From CBDFKV01 sp965249035 (GTDB lineage: Bacteria > Pseudomonadota > Gammaproteobacteria > Arenicellales > Poriferihabitantaceae): a DNA stretch of 64,000 bases. Both the position numbers and the translations under genes were made by a program. The notes beneath the pieces are model-generated. The model saw only the letters and a list, made by a program, of their open reading frames with translations, made no database searches and was not told the DNA's origin. Below, one piece after another: positions 17,767 through 27,023 of this stretch (positions are counted from its first letter, which is position 1; each line of letters opens with the position of its first letter). Location of the stretch: the NCBI GenBank assembly GCA_965249035.1, contig CBDFKV010000007.1, forward strand, positions 310,001 to 374,000, read 5' to 3'.

Positions 17767-20445
17767 ATGGGTTACCACTATTTAAGCAAGCTATTCGCTC
17801 CCAAATCAATCGCCGTTTTTGGGGCGAGCGAAGACCTTAGCTCTGCCGGTGCACGGCTATTTGAAAATATTCAAAAAAGTGGATTTAGGGGCAAATTATT
17901 TCCGGTAAATCCCAAGCACCAAAAGATTAATGGCGCCCCCTGCTATGCTTCGATTGATGACATCAGCAAAGTGGTTGAGTTGGCTGTCATCGCTACGCCG
18001 GCGGCAACGGTTCCAAAGATATTAAGGCAATGTGGTGAGCATGGCGTTCGCGGCGCGATCGTGGTGTCAGCAGGATTTGCTGAAGCCGGAGCCAAGGGCA
18101 AAAAACTTGAGCGCGAACTGTTTAATGTCGCCAAGCAATATGGCATTCATGTCATCGGCCCGAACTGTTTGGGCATTATCCGCCCCAGCGCCCACATGAA
18201 CGCCACCTTCAGTAAAAATCAGGCACGCCCCGGTAAGCTGGCATTAGTGTCACAGTCCGGTGCCATGTGCACCGCTATTTTGGACTGGGCAGAAGCCAGA
18301 AATATTGGTTTTTCAGCGGTGGTTTCAATCGGTGAAGCAACGGATGTCGGGTTCGGTGATGTTTTGGATTATCTTTCCATGGATCCACAAACCAGTAGCA
18401 TTTTGGTCTATATCGAAGGTATCCGAAACGCCCGCGGATTTATGAGTGGCTTGCGCGTAGCGTCACGCATGAAACCAGTTGTTGTGATCAAATCCGGCCG
18501 CCATGAGGCGGGCAGCAAAGCGGCAATGTCGCATAGTGGTGCCTTGGTGGGGCGCGACGACGTCTTCGAAGCGGCGCTTGATCGCGCCGGCGTGGTGCGC
18601 GCCAGCAATATCACCCAGCTGTTTTCAACCGCTGAAATTCTCGCTTCGGGACATCGCGCCAATTATGATCGCTTAGTGTTTTTGACCAACGGTGGTGGCC
18701 CCGGCGTCATGGCCGCTGACCGTGCGCAGGATGTGGGTATTCAAGTGCCCGAGCTGGCACCAGAGACGATTGCCAAACTGAATAAAGCCATTCCACCGAA
18801 TTGGTCGAATGGTAATCCGATTGATATTTTGGGTGACGCTGATGCCGAGCGTTATAGCAGCGCGATGACAATCGCATTGGATGACCCCGGCACAGATGGC
18901 TTACTGGTGATGTTAACGCCACAAGCCATGACTGAGCCAACCGAGATTGCTCGGCGAGTGATTGCAGTGAGCAAGAAATCCAAAAAACCAGTAATGGCTT
19001 GCTGGATGGGCGAGCAGCTCGTTAATGAAGCGCGACACTTATTTGACGAAGCAGGTATTCCTAACTATCGGGCACCTGAGCAGGCAGTGGAAGCCTTTGC
19101 CAACTTGGCTACTTATCGTCGCAATCAGAAATTGCTGATGCAAGTGCCCACTTCATTGCATGATCTTAAAAAACCGGATGTTGAAGGCGCACGATTGATT
19201 ATCGAAAGCGTTTTAGCTGAAGGCCGCAACACCTTGGGAACGGTAGAGTCCAAAGCCATTTTGTCGGCCTTTCGAATCCCAGTGATTCAGTCAACTTTGG
19301 CGCGCAGCCCTACTGAAGCGTTGATTGCGGCGGAGTCAGCAGGGTTCCCGGTGGCGATGAAGATCAACGCCAGCAATCTGTCGCATAAGTCTGATTCAGG
19401 TGGTGTGCAATTAGACGTTCCAAACGCGCACGCGGTGCGTAATGTTTATAAAGAGATGATGAAGACGGTTCGAAAGAATGAACCAGAGGCAAAAATTGAT
19501 GGTATCACGGTCGAACATATGTATCGCAGCCCATCAGCGCGGGAATTGTTGGTTGGGGTCTCTCGGGACTCCGTCTTTGGGCCGGTTATTTCTTTCGGGA
19601 TGGGCGGAACAGCGGTTGAAATACATCGTGATACGGCGGTTGCCTTACCCCCATTAAACAGCTACATGATCGATAAATTAATCGCCAAAACGCGGGTTAC
19701 AAAAATGCTGGGTGAATTTCGTAACATGCCAGCAATCAATTGCGATGCCCTCAAAAAAGTGCTGCTGCGGGTATCGGAAATGGTCTGCGAATTGCCCGAA
19801 ATTATCGAGGCAGATATTAACCCTCTAATTGCCGATGAAGGCGGAGTAATCGCTGTCGATGCACGCTTTCGAGTGAATTACGCGCCCGCCACCGGGATTA
19901 AATATGACCATATGGCGATCCACCCCTACCCGGTCGATTATGTGCAAACCCGTCAATTGCCCGACGGTACTGATATTGTTATCCGCCCAATCCACCCAAA
20001 TGACAGTATCTTGGAACAACAATTTGTGCGTGATCTATTCGAGAAATCACGGTACATGCGGTTTATGCACGCGTTGCAGGAACTAACGCCCGAGATGTTG
20101 GTGCGATTTACCCAAATTGATTACGACCGCGAAATGTGCTTTATGGCTGTGACAGAAATCGATGATAAAGAAGTGAGCTTGGGCGTAGCGCGTTATGCGA
20201 TTACACCCGATGGCGACAGCTGTGAGTTCGCCTTGGTGACTGCTGATGCCTGGCAGGGTAAAGGCTTAGGTTTTTTGCTCATGAAAACCTTGATGCGCTC
20301 AGCGCGAGAAAAGGGTTTGTCGATAATTGAGGGTGATGTCCTAGCGAACAACGCCGGTATGTTGCGCCTAATGAGCCGCTTGGGCTTTGAGGCAATCCGC
20401 GATCCAGAAGATTTTACCGTGGTTAATGTTAAACGGCGTCTATAA
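17767..20445 (+). CDS. Acyl-CoA synthetase (NDP-forming)/GNAT fusion, Pat-like
   Basis: 892 residues. Order: CoA-binding Rossmann domain (~8-135, SIAVFGASED), succinyl-CoA-synthetase-like flavodoxin domains (~150-460), ATP-grasp domain (~480-705), and a C-terminal GNAT acetyltransferase (~730-890, acetyl-CoA loop WQGKGLGFLL). This is the architecture of the protein lysine acetyltransferase Pat/PatZ, which acetylates acetyl-CoA synthetase. Unlike E. coli PatZ as I recall it, this protein keeps a His at the synthetase phosphohistidine position (AMSHSGALVG, H256), so it may retain acyl-CoA synthetase activity. It is divergent from the HDAC-like gene. Confidence 0.87.
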   Translation: MGYHYLSKLFAPKSIAVFGASEDLSSAGARLFENIQKSGFRGKLFPVNPKHQKINGAPCYASIDDISKVVELAVIATPAATVPKILRQCGEHGVRGAIVVSAGFAEAGAKGKKLERELFNVAKQYGIHVIGPNCLGIIRPSAHMNATFSKNQARPGKLALVSQSGAMCTAILDWAEARNIGFSAVVSIGEATDVGFGDVLDYLSMDPQTSSILVYIEGIRNARGFMSGLRVASRMKPVVVIKSGRHEAGSKAAMSHSGALVGRDDVFEAALDRAGVVRASNITQLFSTAEILASGHRANYDRLVFLTNGGGPGVMAADRAQDVGIQVPELAPETIAKLNKAIPPNWSNGNPIDILGDADAERYSSAMTIALDDPGTDGLLVMLTPQAMTEPTEIARRVIAVSKKSKKPVMACWMGEQLVNEARHLFDEAGIPNYRAPEQAVEAFANLATYRRNQKLLMQVPTSLHDLKKPDVEGARLIIESVLAEGRNTLGTVESKAILSAFRIPVIQSTLARSPTEALIAAESAGFPVAMKINASNLSHKSDSGGVQLDVPNAHAVRNVYKEMMKTVRKNEPEAKIDGITVEHMYRSPSARELLVGVSRDSVFGPVISFGMGGTAVEIHRDTAVALPPLNSYMIDKLIAKTRVTKMLGEFRNMPAINCDALKKVLLRVSEMVCELPEIIEADINPLIADEGGVIAVDARFRVNYAPATGIKYDHMAIHPYPVDYVQTRQLPDGTDIVIRPIHPNDSILEQQFVRDLFEKSRYMRFMHALQELTPEMLVRFTQIDYDREMCFMAVTEIDDKEVSLGVARYAITPDGDSCEFALVTADAWQGKGLGFLLMKTLMRSAREKGLSIIEGDVLANNAGMLRLMSRLGFEAIRDPEDFTVVNVKRRL

Positions 20446-20462
20446 GCCGGCAAGGAGAATGC

Positions 20463-23400
20463 CTATTTCGCAACCCCTAGCGAGCGCGAGGCTTCATCTT
20501 GGCTAATTTCAACAAAGCCAATATCTTCCATAATCGCGTAGAGGGCTGGTAAGACCAGCATTAGCAATAGCGTTGAGGTAAGAATGCCGAATACGATGCT
20601 GGTTACTAAAGGCACCAGTATTTGCGCTTGTAAGCTGGTTTCCAGCATCAACGGCATCATGCCTGCTGCGGTGGTCACTGAGGTCAAGAAAATTGCCCGA
20701 AAGCGGTCGTGGACGGCCTGACTGGCAGCGTCATGCAAATGCATACCGTTGCTGGCATGGCGTTTGACAAATTCGACCATCAGGATTGAGTCGTTGACCA
20801 CAACCCCAGCTAAGGATACAAAGCCAATCATGCTGGGCATGGTGAAATCCAGCCCCATCAGCATGTGTCCCCATAACGCGCCGATCAGTGCCAGCGGGAT
20901 ATTAACCATGACGATTAGCGGTTCACGATAATTACGAAATTGCAGGCTTAGTAGTAAAAAAACGCCCAGTAAAGCCAGTGCGAAGCCAATCAGTATCGAT
21001 TGATTGGTTTCACCACCACTTTCAACTTCACCTTTGAGTGCTACCCGTACATTCGGAAACTGCTCTCGTAGTTGCGGTAAAAATTGTGCTTCTGCATCAC
21101 TAATTACTTGAGTGGTATTAGCTTTATTTGGGTCAATATCACCCAGTACAGTAATTACTCGCTGATGATTGATTCTGGCAATGCGGGCGTATTCACGTGA
21201 CTCGTTAATCTTTGCTACGCTTACCAGTGGGATAATCTCACCGCTGTTTGATAGCAGGCTGAAGTTGTCAAAATCACTGAGCGCATTACGTGGTTTAGTG
21301 TCAAGTTTGACATTAATTTCATACGATTCAGCACCATTGTAAATGTCGCCAACTTTCACCCCTTGATAGGCTGCACGCAATTGTGACGACACGGTTGCAG
21401 CGTCAACGCCAGCGCCTAAGGCGCCGGGTAATAGCTCGACTACAAACTGCGGCTTACCCAAGCGCAAGTCATCCATCAAATTGTTAACTCCCGCATAACC
21501 CCGCAGCCAATTTTGCAGTGCCTGTGATGCTTCTGATAAGCGGGTTAAGTCGTCACCTGCCAGTTGGATTTCAATCGCTTTACCCGCAGGCCCAAGTGCC
21601 GGTTCTTTAAACAATACTGAAATTGCATCGGCAAACTCTCCCGTATTATTACGCCAGCTTGCTTTGAAGTCGTTGAGTGAGGAGTGACGCTTTTCGGTTT
21701 CCAGAAAATCGACGCTAATGGTTGCTAAATGCTCGCCTGATTCGTAAGCATCAGCGTTAACCCCATATCGGACCGCAACACTTTTGATTAGAGCCTCACT
21801 CTCGTTGGGCTGATACTCGGATTTTGTTTGTTCTAGAGAGGTCAGAATTGAAGCGACCATCGCTTCCGTTTTATCAAGCGGTGTGCCCTGCGCCTGCAGA
21901 ATCCGCACATCCAGTTGGTTGCCTTCAATCTCAGGAAACGCTTTGAATTTAAGCGTCCCGGTGACCAATAAACTGATCGATAGCAACAGCATAGCAAAAG
22001 CCAAGCCGACCGTCAGGTACCTAAACCGAATGGCCAGTTCGCTTAGCTTTTGAACCTTATTGCGTAGCTTTAAAAACCCGGCTTCAAATCGATCACGCCA
22101 ACGCGGTTGGGGTTTTCCATGGTCGTGTTCTAGTGAGTGCTTCAAGTGGTGCGGTAAGATCAAAAAAGCCTCAATCAAGCTAATCGTTAATACCCCCAGG
22201 AGGACTACCGGCAACACCCCCATGACTTGCCCCATTTCGCCTTTCATAAACAACAAGCTACCAAACAGCAAGGCGGAAGTGAGAAATGAAGAAAACACCC
22301 CACGGGCCACTCGCTGAGTCCCATCAATCGCGGCATCTAGCGGTGCTTTACCTTTTTTGTATTCATGCGAAATGCTTTCAGACAGCACAATCGCATCATC
22401 CATCAAAATCCCGATGGCCATTAACAAGGCAACCATCGAGATCATGTTGATGCTGACACCCGCGACCGTCATCACCGCCAATCCGCCTAGAAACGAAATC
22501 GGCAAACCCAATGCCACCCAGAAGGTGTAGCGGCCACTGAAAAATAGAAACAATGCTAACGTAGCGAGCAGCAAACCTTGCCAAGCATTCTTTAATAGGA
22601 GCTGTAGGCGATCTTTAACGATAGTTGCCGCGTCTTGGGTGAGTTGCAAGTGAGTACCTTCCGGTAAGCGCGCATTTTCTTGTTCGATAAATTGGCTCAC
22701 TGCGTCAAATACTTTAAGCGTATCGTCCGAGGTGTTTTTATTGACTTGCAACAGCCCTGCGGGCTTGCCGTCAAACTCTACCCGCTGCTCCATTGATTCA
22801 AAGGCATCTTCAATCGTGGCAATGTTGCCAAGCTGGATTTCCCCACCATCAGCCGAATGAATGATCACCAAATCAGCCAATTCATCGGCCGTTCTTCGCG
22901 CATTTTCAAAGCGAATCTGGTAGGTCGTATCATCGCTTTCTAGCTGACCCGATGGCAGTTCAATGGCCTGACGCCGAATTAAATTAGCAATATCTTCAAC
23001 GCCAAGCTGATACTGCACCAACACTTCAGGCTTTACCTTGACCAGTAGCTGGTGGGTACTGAACCCACTAATGGTTACCATGGGCACCTTTGGCAATGCC
23101 AACAAACGATCTCGATAATGTTCAGTAAGTGACTTCAGTTCAGGTGTGGACAAATCCTTGGCGGTGACTGCAACCGTTACCACCGGCTCAGTGCGGCCTA
23201 ATTCGGTAATGACAGGATCTTCAGCGTTATCAGGGAGGTTGGTAATCCCATCAACTGCGGCTTTGATATCATCAATAAATTGTTGCATATCACCACTTTC
23301 CTGCATGGTCAGGTTCAATACCCCAAAGCTGTCGCGTGCCTCGCAGCGTTGTTCTTCGACAAAACTAATGCCATCAGTGGCATCTTCCAGTCGATTACAA

Positions 23401-23582
23401 ATGCCCTCCTCCACATCGCGGGGTGTGGCACCCGGATAAGCCACTTGTACCTGCACCTGATTGAGGTTGATTTTTGGGAAAGTTTCCTTATTTAAGCCTG
23501 GCAATGCGGCAAGGCCGATGGCGATGATTGCCATCATCAATATATTGGCAGCGGTCGGATGACCCGCAAAATAGCGAATCAT
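20463..23582 (-). CDS. RND-family efflux pump inner-membrane subunit
   Basis: 1039 residues, typical RND length, with 12 expected transmembrane segments and two large periplasmic loops. TM4 carries the acidic pair GILMDDAIVLSE used for proton transport. TM10 reads GVVVNDSILMVEF, with Asn where AcrB has its essential Lys940, which is usual for this divergent COG0841 subgroup as I recall it. Substrate unknown. It overlaps the upstream periplasmic adaptor gene by 4 bp. No TolC-type outer-membrane gene is in the window. It converges with the Pat-like gene. Confidence 0.93.
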   Translation of the reverse strand: MIRYFAGHPTAANILMMAIIAIGLAALPGLNKETFPKINLNQVQVQVAYPGATPRDVEEGICNRLEDATDGISFVEEQRCEARDSFGVLNLTMQESGDMQQFIDDIKAAVDGITNLPDNAEDPVITELGRTEPVVTVAVTAKDLSTPELKSLTEHYRDRLLALPKVPMVTISGFSTHQLLVKVKPEVLVQYQLGVEDIANLIRRQAIELPSGQLESDDTTYQIRFENARRTADELADLVIIHSADGGEIQLGNIATIEDAFESMEQRVEFDGKPAGLLQVNKNTSDDTLKVFDAVSQFIEQENARLPEGTHLQLTQDAATIVKDRLQLLLKNAWQGLLLATLALFLFFSGRYTFWVALGLPISFLGGLAVMTVAGVSINMISMVALLMAIGILMDDAIVLSESISHEYKKGKAPLDAAIDGTQRVARGVFSSFLTSALLFGSLLFMKGEMGQVMGVLPVVLLGVLTISLIEAFLILPHHLKHSLEHDHGKPQPRWRDRFEAGFLKLRNKVQKLSELAIRFRYLTVGLAFAMLLLSISLLVTGTLKFKAFPEIEGNQLDVRILQAQGTPLDKTEAMVASILTSLEQTKSEYQPNESEALIKSVAVRYGVNADAYESGEHLATISVDFLETEKRHSSLNDFKASWRNNTGEFADAISVLFKEPALGPAGKAIEIQLAGDDLTRLSEASQALQNWLRGYAGVNNLMDDLRLGKPQFVVELLPGALGAGVDAATVSSQLRAAYQGVKVGDIYNGAESYEINVKLDTKPRNALSDFDNFSLLSNSGEIIPLVSVAKINESREYARIARINHQRVITVLGDIDPNKANTTQVISDAEAQFLPQLREQFPNVRVALKGEVESGGETNQSILIGFALALLGVFLLLSLQFRNYREPLIVMVNIPLALIGALWGHMLMGLDFTMPSMIGFVSLAGVVVNDSILMVEFVKRHASNGMHLHDAASQAVHDRFRAIFLTSVTTAAGMMPLMLETSLQAQILVPLVTSIVFGILTSTLLLMLVLPALYAIMEDIGFVEISQDEASRSLGVAK

Positions 23583-24985
23583 GGCTGGGTGTCCACCCCT
23601 GCTGCGGCTGCGGCTAAGGTTTGTTCCTGCTGGGCTGCATGTCTTGGTTTCAGGGGTATGCCGGATATGACCGGCACGATATCTGTCACCACCAGTCGGT
23701 CACCAATCTCCAAACCGCTGCTGAGCACCGCCAAATTACCTTGTAGGAAATCGATTTGTACGGGCTTGATTTGTAGTTGATCGTCGCTATCGACCACATA
23801 CACCCGACCTTGGTGGATGGCCTTGCGTGGGATTACTAGGTGTTCTGTCGGCTGCGTCAAGAAAGTGACTTCGGTTGACATCCCTTTGATCAGCGGCGGT
23901 CGTTTGCCTGGCACAATGCCTTCGTAGGGGTTGTCAATGGTCACCACCAATGACACCGAGTCACGCGTGGAGTCTACCGCTTCGCCTATCCGCGCTAAGC
24001 GCCCTTGCCAGCGTTGGCTCGATGGGTCATTCACCAATCTCACGTTAACCTCTAAATTCCAGGCATCAATCGCGCTTTGTACTTCTGCCGTTTCAATTAA
24101 TGATTCCACATTGGTTTGGACCATCCCGGCAGCCAGTGGCCGCATCATTTTGACGGGTATGTGCGCCTCAATTTCAATCGCGTCGACGCTCAACGCTTCA
24201 AACAAGGAATTACCGGCGGACACAAATTCACCTTCTTCAACCAAAACCTCGCCAATTCGTGCGTCAAAAGGCAATACAATTTCGGTTCTTCCCAAGGTGT
24301 CTTTACGTTCGCTGACTTGCGCTTTGGATTGCTCAATCTGTGCTTCTGATTGGTTTTTCCGAGAAGCGTAGGTCGCCAACTTGCCTTTCAAGTCTTGTAC
24401 GGTTTGTTCTAATTGTAAAACCCGCTGCTGCTCAGCATCGAGTTGAGATCGCGCGACCAGTCCCTTATCAAAGATGGACTGAATCCTCTTTAACTCTTGA
24501 CGGCCGACCGCTAAATTTTTCTGCGCCAGTGATAAAGAACGCCGAGCGCTTTGTTCTTCTACTTCAAGCTGCTGTAACCCCGATTCGGTGCTGGCCAGAC
24601 TAGACTCGCTTTGACTGAGTGAGATTTCGTAGGTGGTGGGTTCTATTCTTAAAGCGACATCTCCAGTTTTAAGGCTATCACCTTGATTTAACTTTGGATT
24701 AATATAAACAATCTTACCATTTAACTCAGCACGCGTTGTCAAAGTGGTAGCGGGTTGTACGGTCCCATAGCCAACTGCTCGGGTACGTAGCGGTAAGGGT
24801 TTGACCGTAATAATATCAACTGTCTTTGCTGGATACGAAGCCGGGCTGTGTTCCAGCTCTGTTTTTCCTCGAACCAACATCACCATAATAGCGATTGCCG
24901 CAGCAATAACGAGCAGTAAAATCAGCGGGGACTTTAATAATTTCATCATCAGGAAGTTCCGTTTATTCGGTCGACTGAATGGCAA
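23579..24985 (-). CDS. RND periplasmic adaptor (membrane fusion protein)
   Basis: 468 residues. Links the RND pump to an outer-membrane channel. An N-terminal membrane anchor (~15-40, LLLVIAAAIAIMVMLV) is followed by a barrel-sandwich/lipoyl half (~85-115), a long coiled-coil hairpin rich in Gln/Glu/Ser (~115-225), the second lipoyl half (LPFDARIGEVLVEEGEFVSAG), and beta-barrel and membrane-proximal domains. It is translated first and coupled (4-bp overlap) to the pump gene. A start at Met13 or Met14 (MMKLLK) instead of the upstream Met is possible. Confidence 0.9.
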   Translation of the reverse strand: MPFSRPNKRNFLMMKLLKSPLILLLVIAAAIAIMVMLVRGKTELEHSPASYPAKTVDIITVKPLPLRTRAVGYGTVQPATTLTTRAELNGKIVYINPKLNQGDSLKTGDVALRIEPTTYEISLSQSESSLASTESGLQQLEVEEQSARRSLSLAQKNLAVGRQELKRIQSIFDKGLVARSQLDAEQQRVLQLEQTVQDLKGKLATYASRKNQSEAQIEQSKAQVSERKDTLGRTEIVLPFDARIGEVLVEEGEFVSAGNSLFEALSVDAIEIEAHIPVKMMRPLAAGMVQTNVESLIETAEVQSAIDAWNLEVNVRLVNDPSSQRWQGRLARIGEAVDSTRDSVSLVVTIDNPYEGIVPGKRPPLIKGMSTEVTFLTQPTEHLVIPRKAIHQGRVYVVDSDDQLQIKPVQIDFLQGNLAVLSSGLEIGDRLVVTDIVPVISGIPLKPRHAAQQEQTLAAAAAGVDTQP

Positions 24986-25159
24986 TAACGGTGAATAGGT
25001 GCTGCGAATGCTAACAGAAATATTTCACCCCGCAAGCGGTCTTCGCCGTCCTGTTACAGTTTGTTACAAAAGGCTTTATTCCGCTTATCTAGAGCCTGCC
25101 AGATTGAATCTAAAGGTAGCTAAACTTATGTATTAGGCGTTTTTAAAGCACATGAACGC

Positions 25160-26107
25160 TCAGCCAATCTTTTGTTTTGCTAATAAAACCAGATACTCGT
25201 GGGCGATGCTGGCAGCAGCGATCGCAGTAATATCGGCGTGATCATAAGCGGGTGCCACTTCCACCACATCGGCCCCGACGAAATTCAGGTCTTCTAAGCC
25301 ACGCAAGATTGCTATTGCTTGCGCTGAGCTAAGACCGCCGACTACGGGAGTGCCGGTGCCGGGCGCGAATGCAGGGTCTAAGCAGTCTATATCGAAAGTT
25401 AAATAAGCAGGATGATCAACGACGACAGCTTTGATCTTGTTGATAACGGCGGCTGTACCCTGCTCGTGTACCCACGGCGCATCCAGAACAGTCAAGCCAC
25501 GGGTATCGTTATTATGCGTGCGGATGCCGACTTGAATCGACTTGTCTGGGTCAATCAAGCCCTCTTTTAGTGCACGGGTGAACATGGTGCCGTGATCAAG
25601 TCGGCCTTCTTCGTCGTCCCAGGTATCGGTATGAGCATCAAAATGGATTAAAGCCAGTTTGCCGAATTTAGCCGCATGCGCGCGCAACAAGGGATAAGTC
25701 ACAAAATGGTCACCACCAAAGCTGAGCATTGATGCACCCGCGTCAAGAATTTCATCGGCATGCGCTTCCACCCGCCCAACCACCGTCTGGGGATGGCCAT
25801 AATCTAAAGCACAATCACCGTAATCAACCACCGCCAACGACTCAAAGGGATCAATGCCGGAAGGAAACGCCAGCAATTCTGCTAATTGGGTTGAGGCAGC
25901 ACGAATGGCTGCCGGCCCAAAGCGCGCACCGGGGCGATAGCTGGTTGCTGCATCAAAGGGGATTCCGGTGATGGCGATATCGACACCATCTAACTCGCGT
26001 GTATACTGGCGCCGCATAAAGCTAAGCGCGCCGCTGTAGGTCATTTCAGCTTCACGGCCAAGCAGCGCGCGTTTTCGAAAAGCTTGGTCTACCATTTGGT
26101 CGCTCAT
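25160..26107 (-). CDS. speB: Agmatinase / ureohydrolase
   Basis: 315 residues. It probably hydrolyses agmatine to putrescine and urea. Two-manganese ureohydrolase motifs are all present: GGDHF (H134), DAHTD (D157, H159, D161) and DIDCLDP, plus the N-terminal substrate region GIPFDAATSYRPGARFGP. The family also includes guanidinobutyrase and guanidinopropionase, so substrate is not certain. It is divergent from the glutamine amidotransferase-gabT unit. Agmatine to putrescine to GABA would link this gene with GabT. Confidence 0.88.
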   Translation of the reverse strand: MSDQMVDQAFRKRALLGREAEMTYSGALSFMRRQYTRELDGVDIAITGIPFDAATSYRPGARFGPAAIRAASTQLAELLAFPSGIDPFESLAVVDYGDCALDYGHPQTVVGRVEAHADEILDAGASMLSFGGDHFVTYPLLRAHAAKFGKLALIHFDAHTDTWDDEEGRLDHGTMFTRALKEGLIDPDKSIQVGIRTHNNDTRGLTVLDAPWVHEQGTAAVINKIKAVVVDHPAYLTFDIDCLDPAFAPGTGTPVVGGLSSAQAIAILRGLEDLNFVGADVVEVAPAYDHADITAIAAASIAHEYLVLLAKQKIG

Positions 26108-26187
26108 ATTTTTAGGTTCTACTCAATTATCATGGATAGGCTAACGCTGTAATTGAAGGCGCTGTCGACGATTGACTTCACGCTAAT

Positions 26188-26199
26188 TTGTGATCACAA
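26188..26199. promoter_or_regulatory. Perfect 12-bp palindrome between agmatinase and the amidotransferase unit
   Basis: TTGTGATCACAA is a perfect palindrome in the 133-bp divergent gap, 41 bp before the plus-strand ATG. Its TGTGA/TCACA halves resemble CRP half-sites, but with no 6-bp spacer, so a CRP site is unlikely. A GntR- or Lrp-type dimeric regulator is a better guess. It could control both directions. No regulator gene is adjacent. Confidence 0.5.
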
Positions 26200-26240
26200 T
26201 TCGAGTTCGCATTCTAACGTCTTTCAACGGCTAGCAAAAC

Positions 26241-26984
26241 ATGAAAATTGGCATCCTGAAAACCGGTCATGTACCGGATGAATTAGTCACCAAACACGGC
26301 AATTACGCTGATATGTTTGTCCGAGTGTTGGGGCAAGCCAGTCCTGCGCTCAGCTTTGCTGTTTATCCGGTGCACGACCATGAGCTGCCGGAATCCGCTG
26401 ATGAGTGCGATGGCTGGGTGATTACTGGTTCGCGTTATGGGGTGTATGAAGATCACGGCTGGATCGATGCATTAAAAGACCTAATTCGCGATATTCACCA
26501 ACAACAAATCCCCCTATTTGGCATTTGCTTTGGCCATCAAATAGTTGCGGAAGCACTCGGTGGCAGCGCGGTCAAATCGGATAAAGGCTGGGGGCTTGGA
26601 TATGATACCTACACTCTGATCGACCCACCCGCTTGGTTGGGGCACGATAACGATCAATTAACCTTGCATATTGTTCATCAAGATCAAGTGGTTGCCTGCC
26701 CGCCCGATGCCAAAGTCTTCGCAACCTCACCTTTTTGTGAATTTGCCGGACTTAGGTACGGAGACAGTGTTGTGACAATCCAGGCGCACCCAGAATTCTC
26801 GACTGAATATAACCAAGATATTCTGCAGATTCGGCGGGGTGTCACCATCCCTGTCGCAGTGGCTGATCCCGCGCTGGAAATGCTCAAAGACGCCGGTAAC
26901 AAACTCGATTCGCAACGTTTTATTGGTTGGATGGCGGATTTCTTCCTGCAGGCACACACCGAGTCACTTGCCAAAAGTGCATAA
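26241..26984 (+). CDS. Class I glutamine amidotransferase-domain protein
   Basis: 247 residues. Triad visible: nucleophile C96 in FGICFGHQ, with H183 and E185 in AHPEF. The N-terminus (MKIGILKTGHVPDELVTKHGNY) matches stand-alone GMP-synthase-like amidotransferases often found in amine-utilisation loci. No synthase domain is attached, so the acceptor or substrate (perhaps a gamma-glutamyl amide, as in PuuD) is not known. It is first gene of a plus-strand unit with gabT (39-bp gap) and an AstE-like deacylase. Confidence 0.85.
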   Translation: MKIGILKTGHVPDELVTKHGNYADMFVRVLGQASPALSFAVYPVHDHELPESADECDGWVITGSRYGVYEDHGWIDALKDLIRDIHQQQIPLFGICFGHQIVAEALGGSAVKSDKGWGLGYDTYTLIDPPAWLGHDNDQLTLHIVHQDQVVACPPDAKVFATSPFCEFAGLRYGDSVVTIQAHPEFSTEYNQDILQIRRGVTIPVAVADPALEMLKDAGNKLDSQRFIGWMADFFLQAHTESLAKSA

Positions 26985-27023
26985 AACTCGTTATATCAAT
27001 TAATTACAATCGGAATTTAATCC

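Noticed and set aside
26188..26199. CRP binding site
   Set aside because: The TGTGA/TCACA halves are fused with no 6-bp spacer, which CRP requires.
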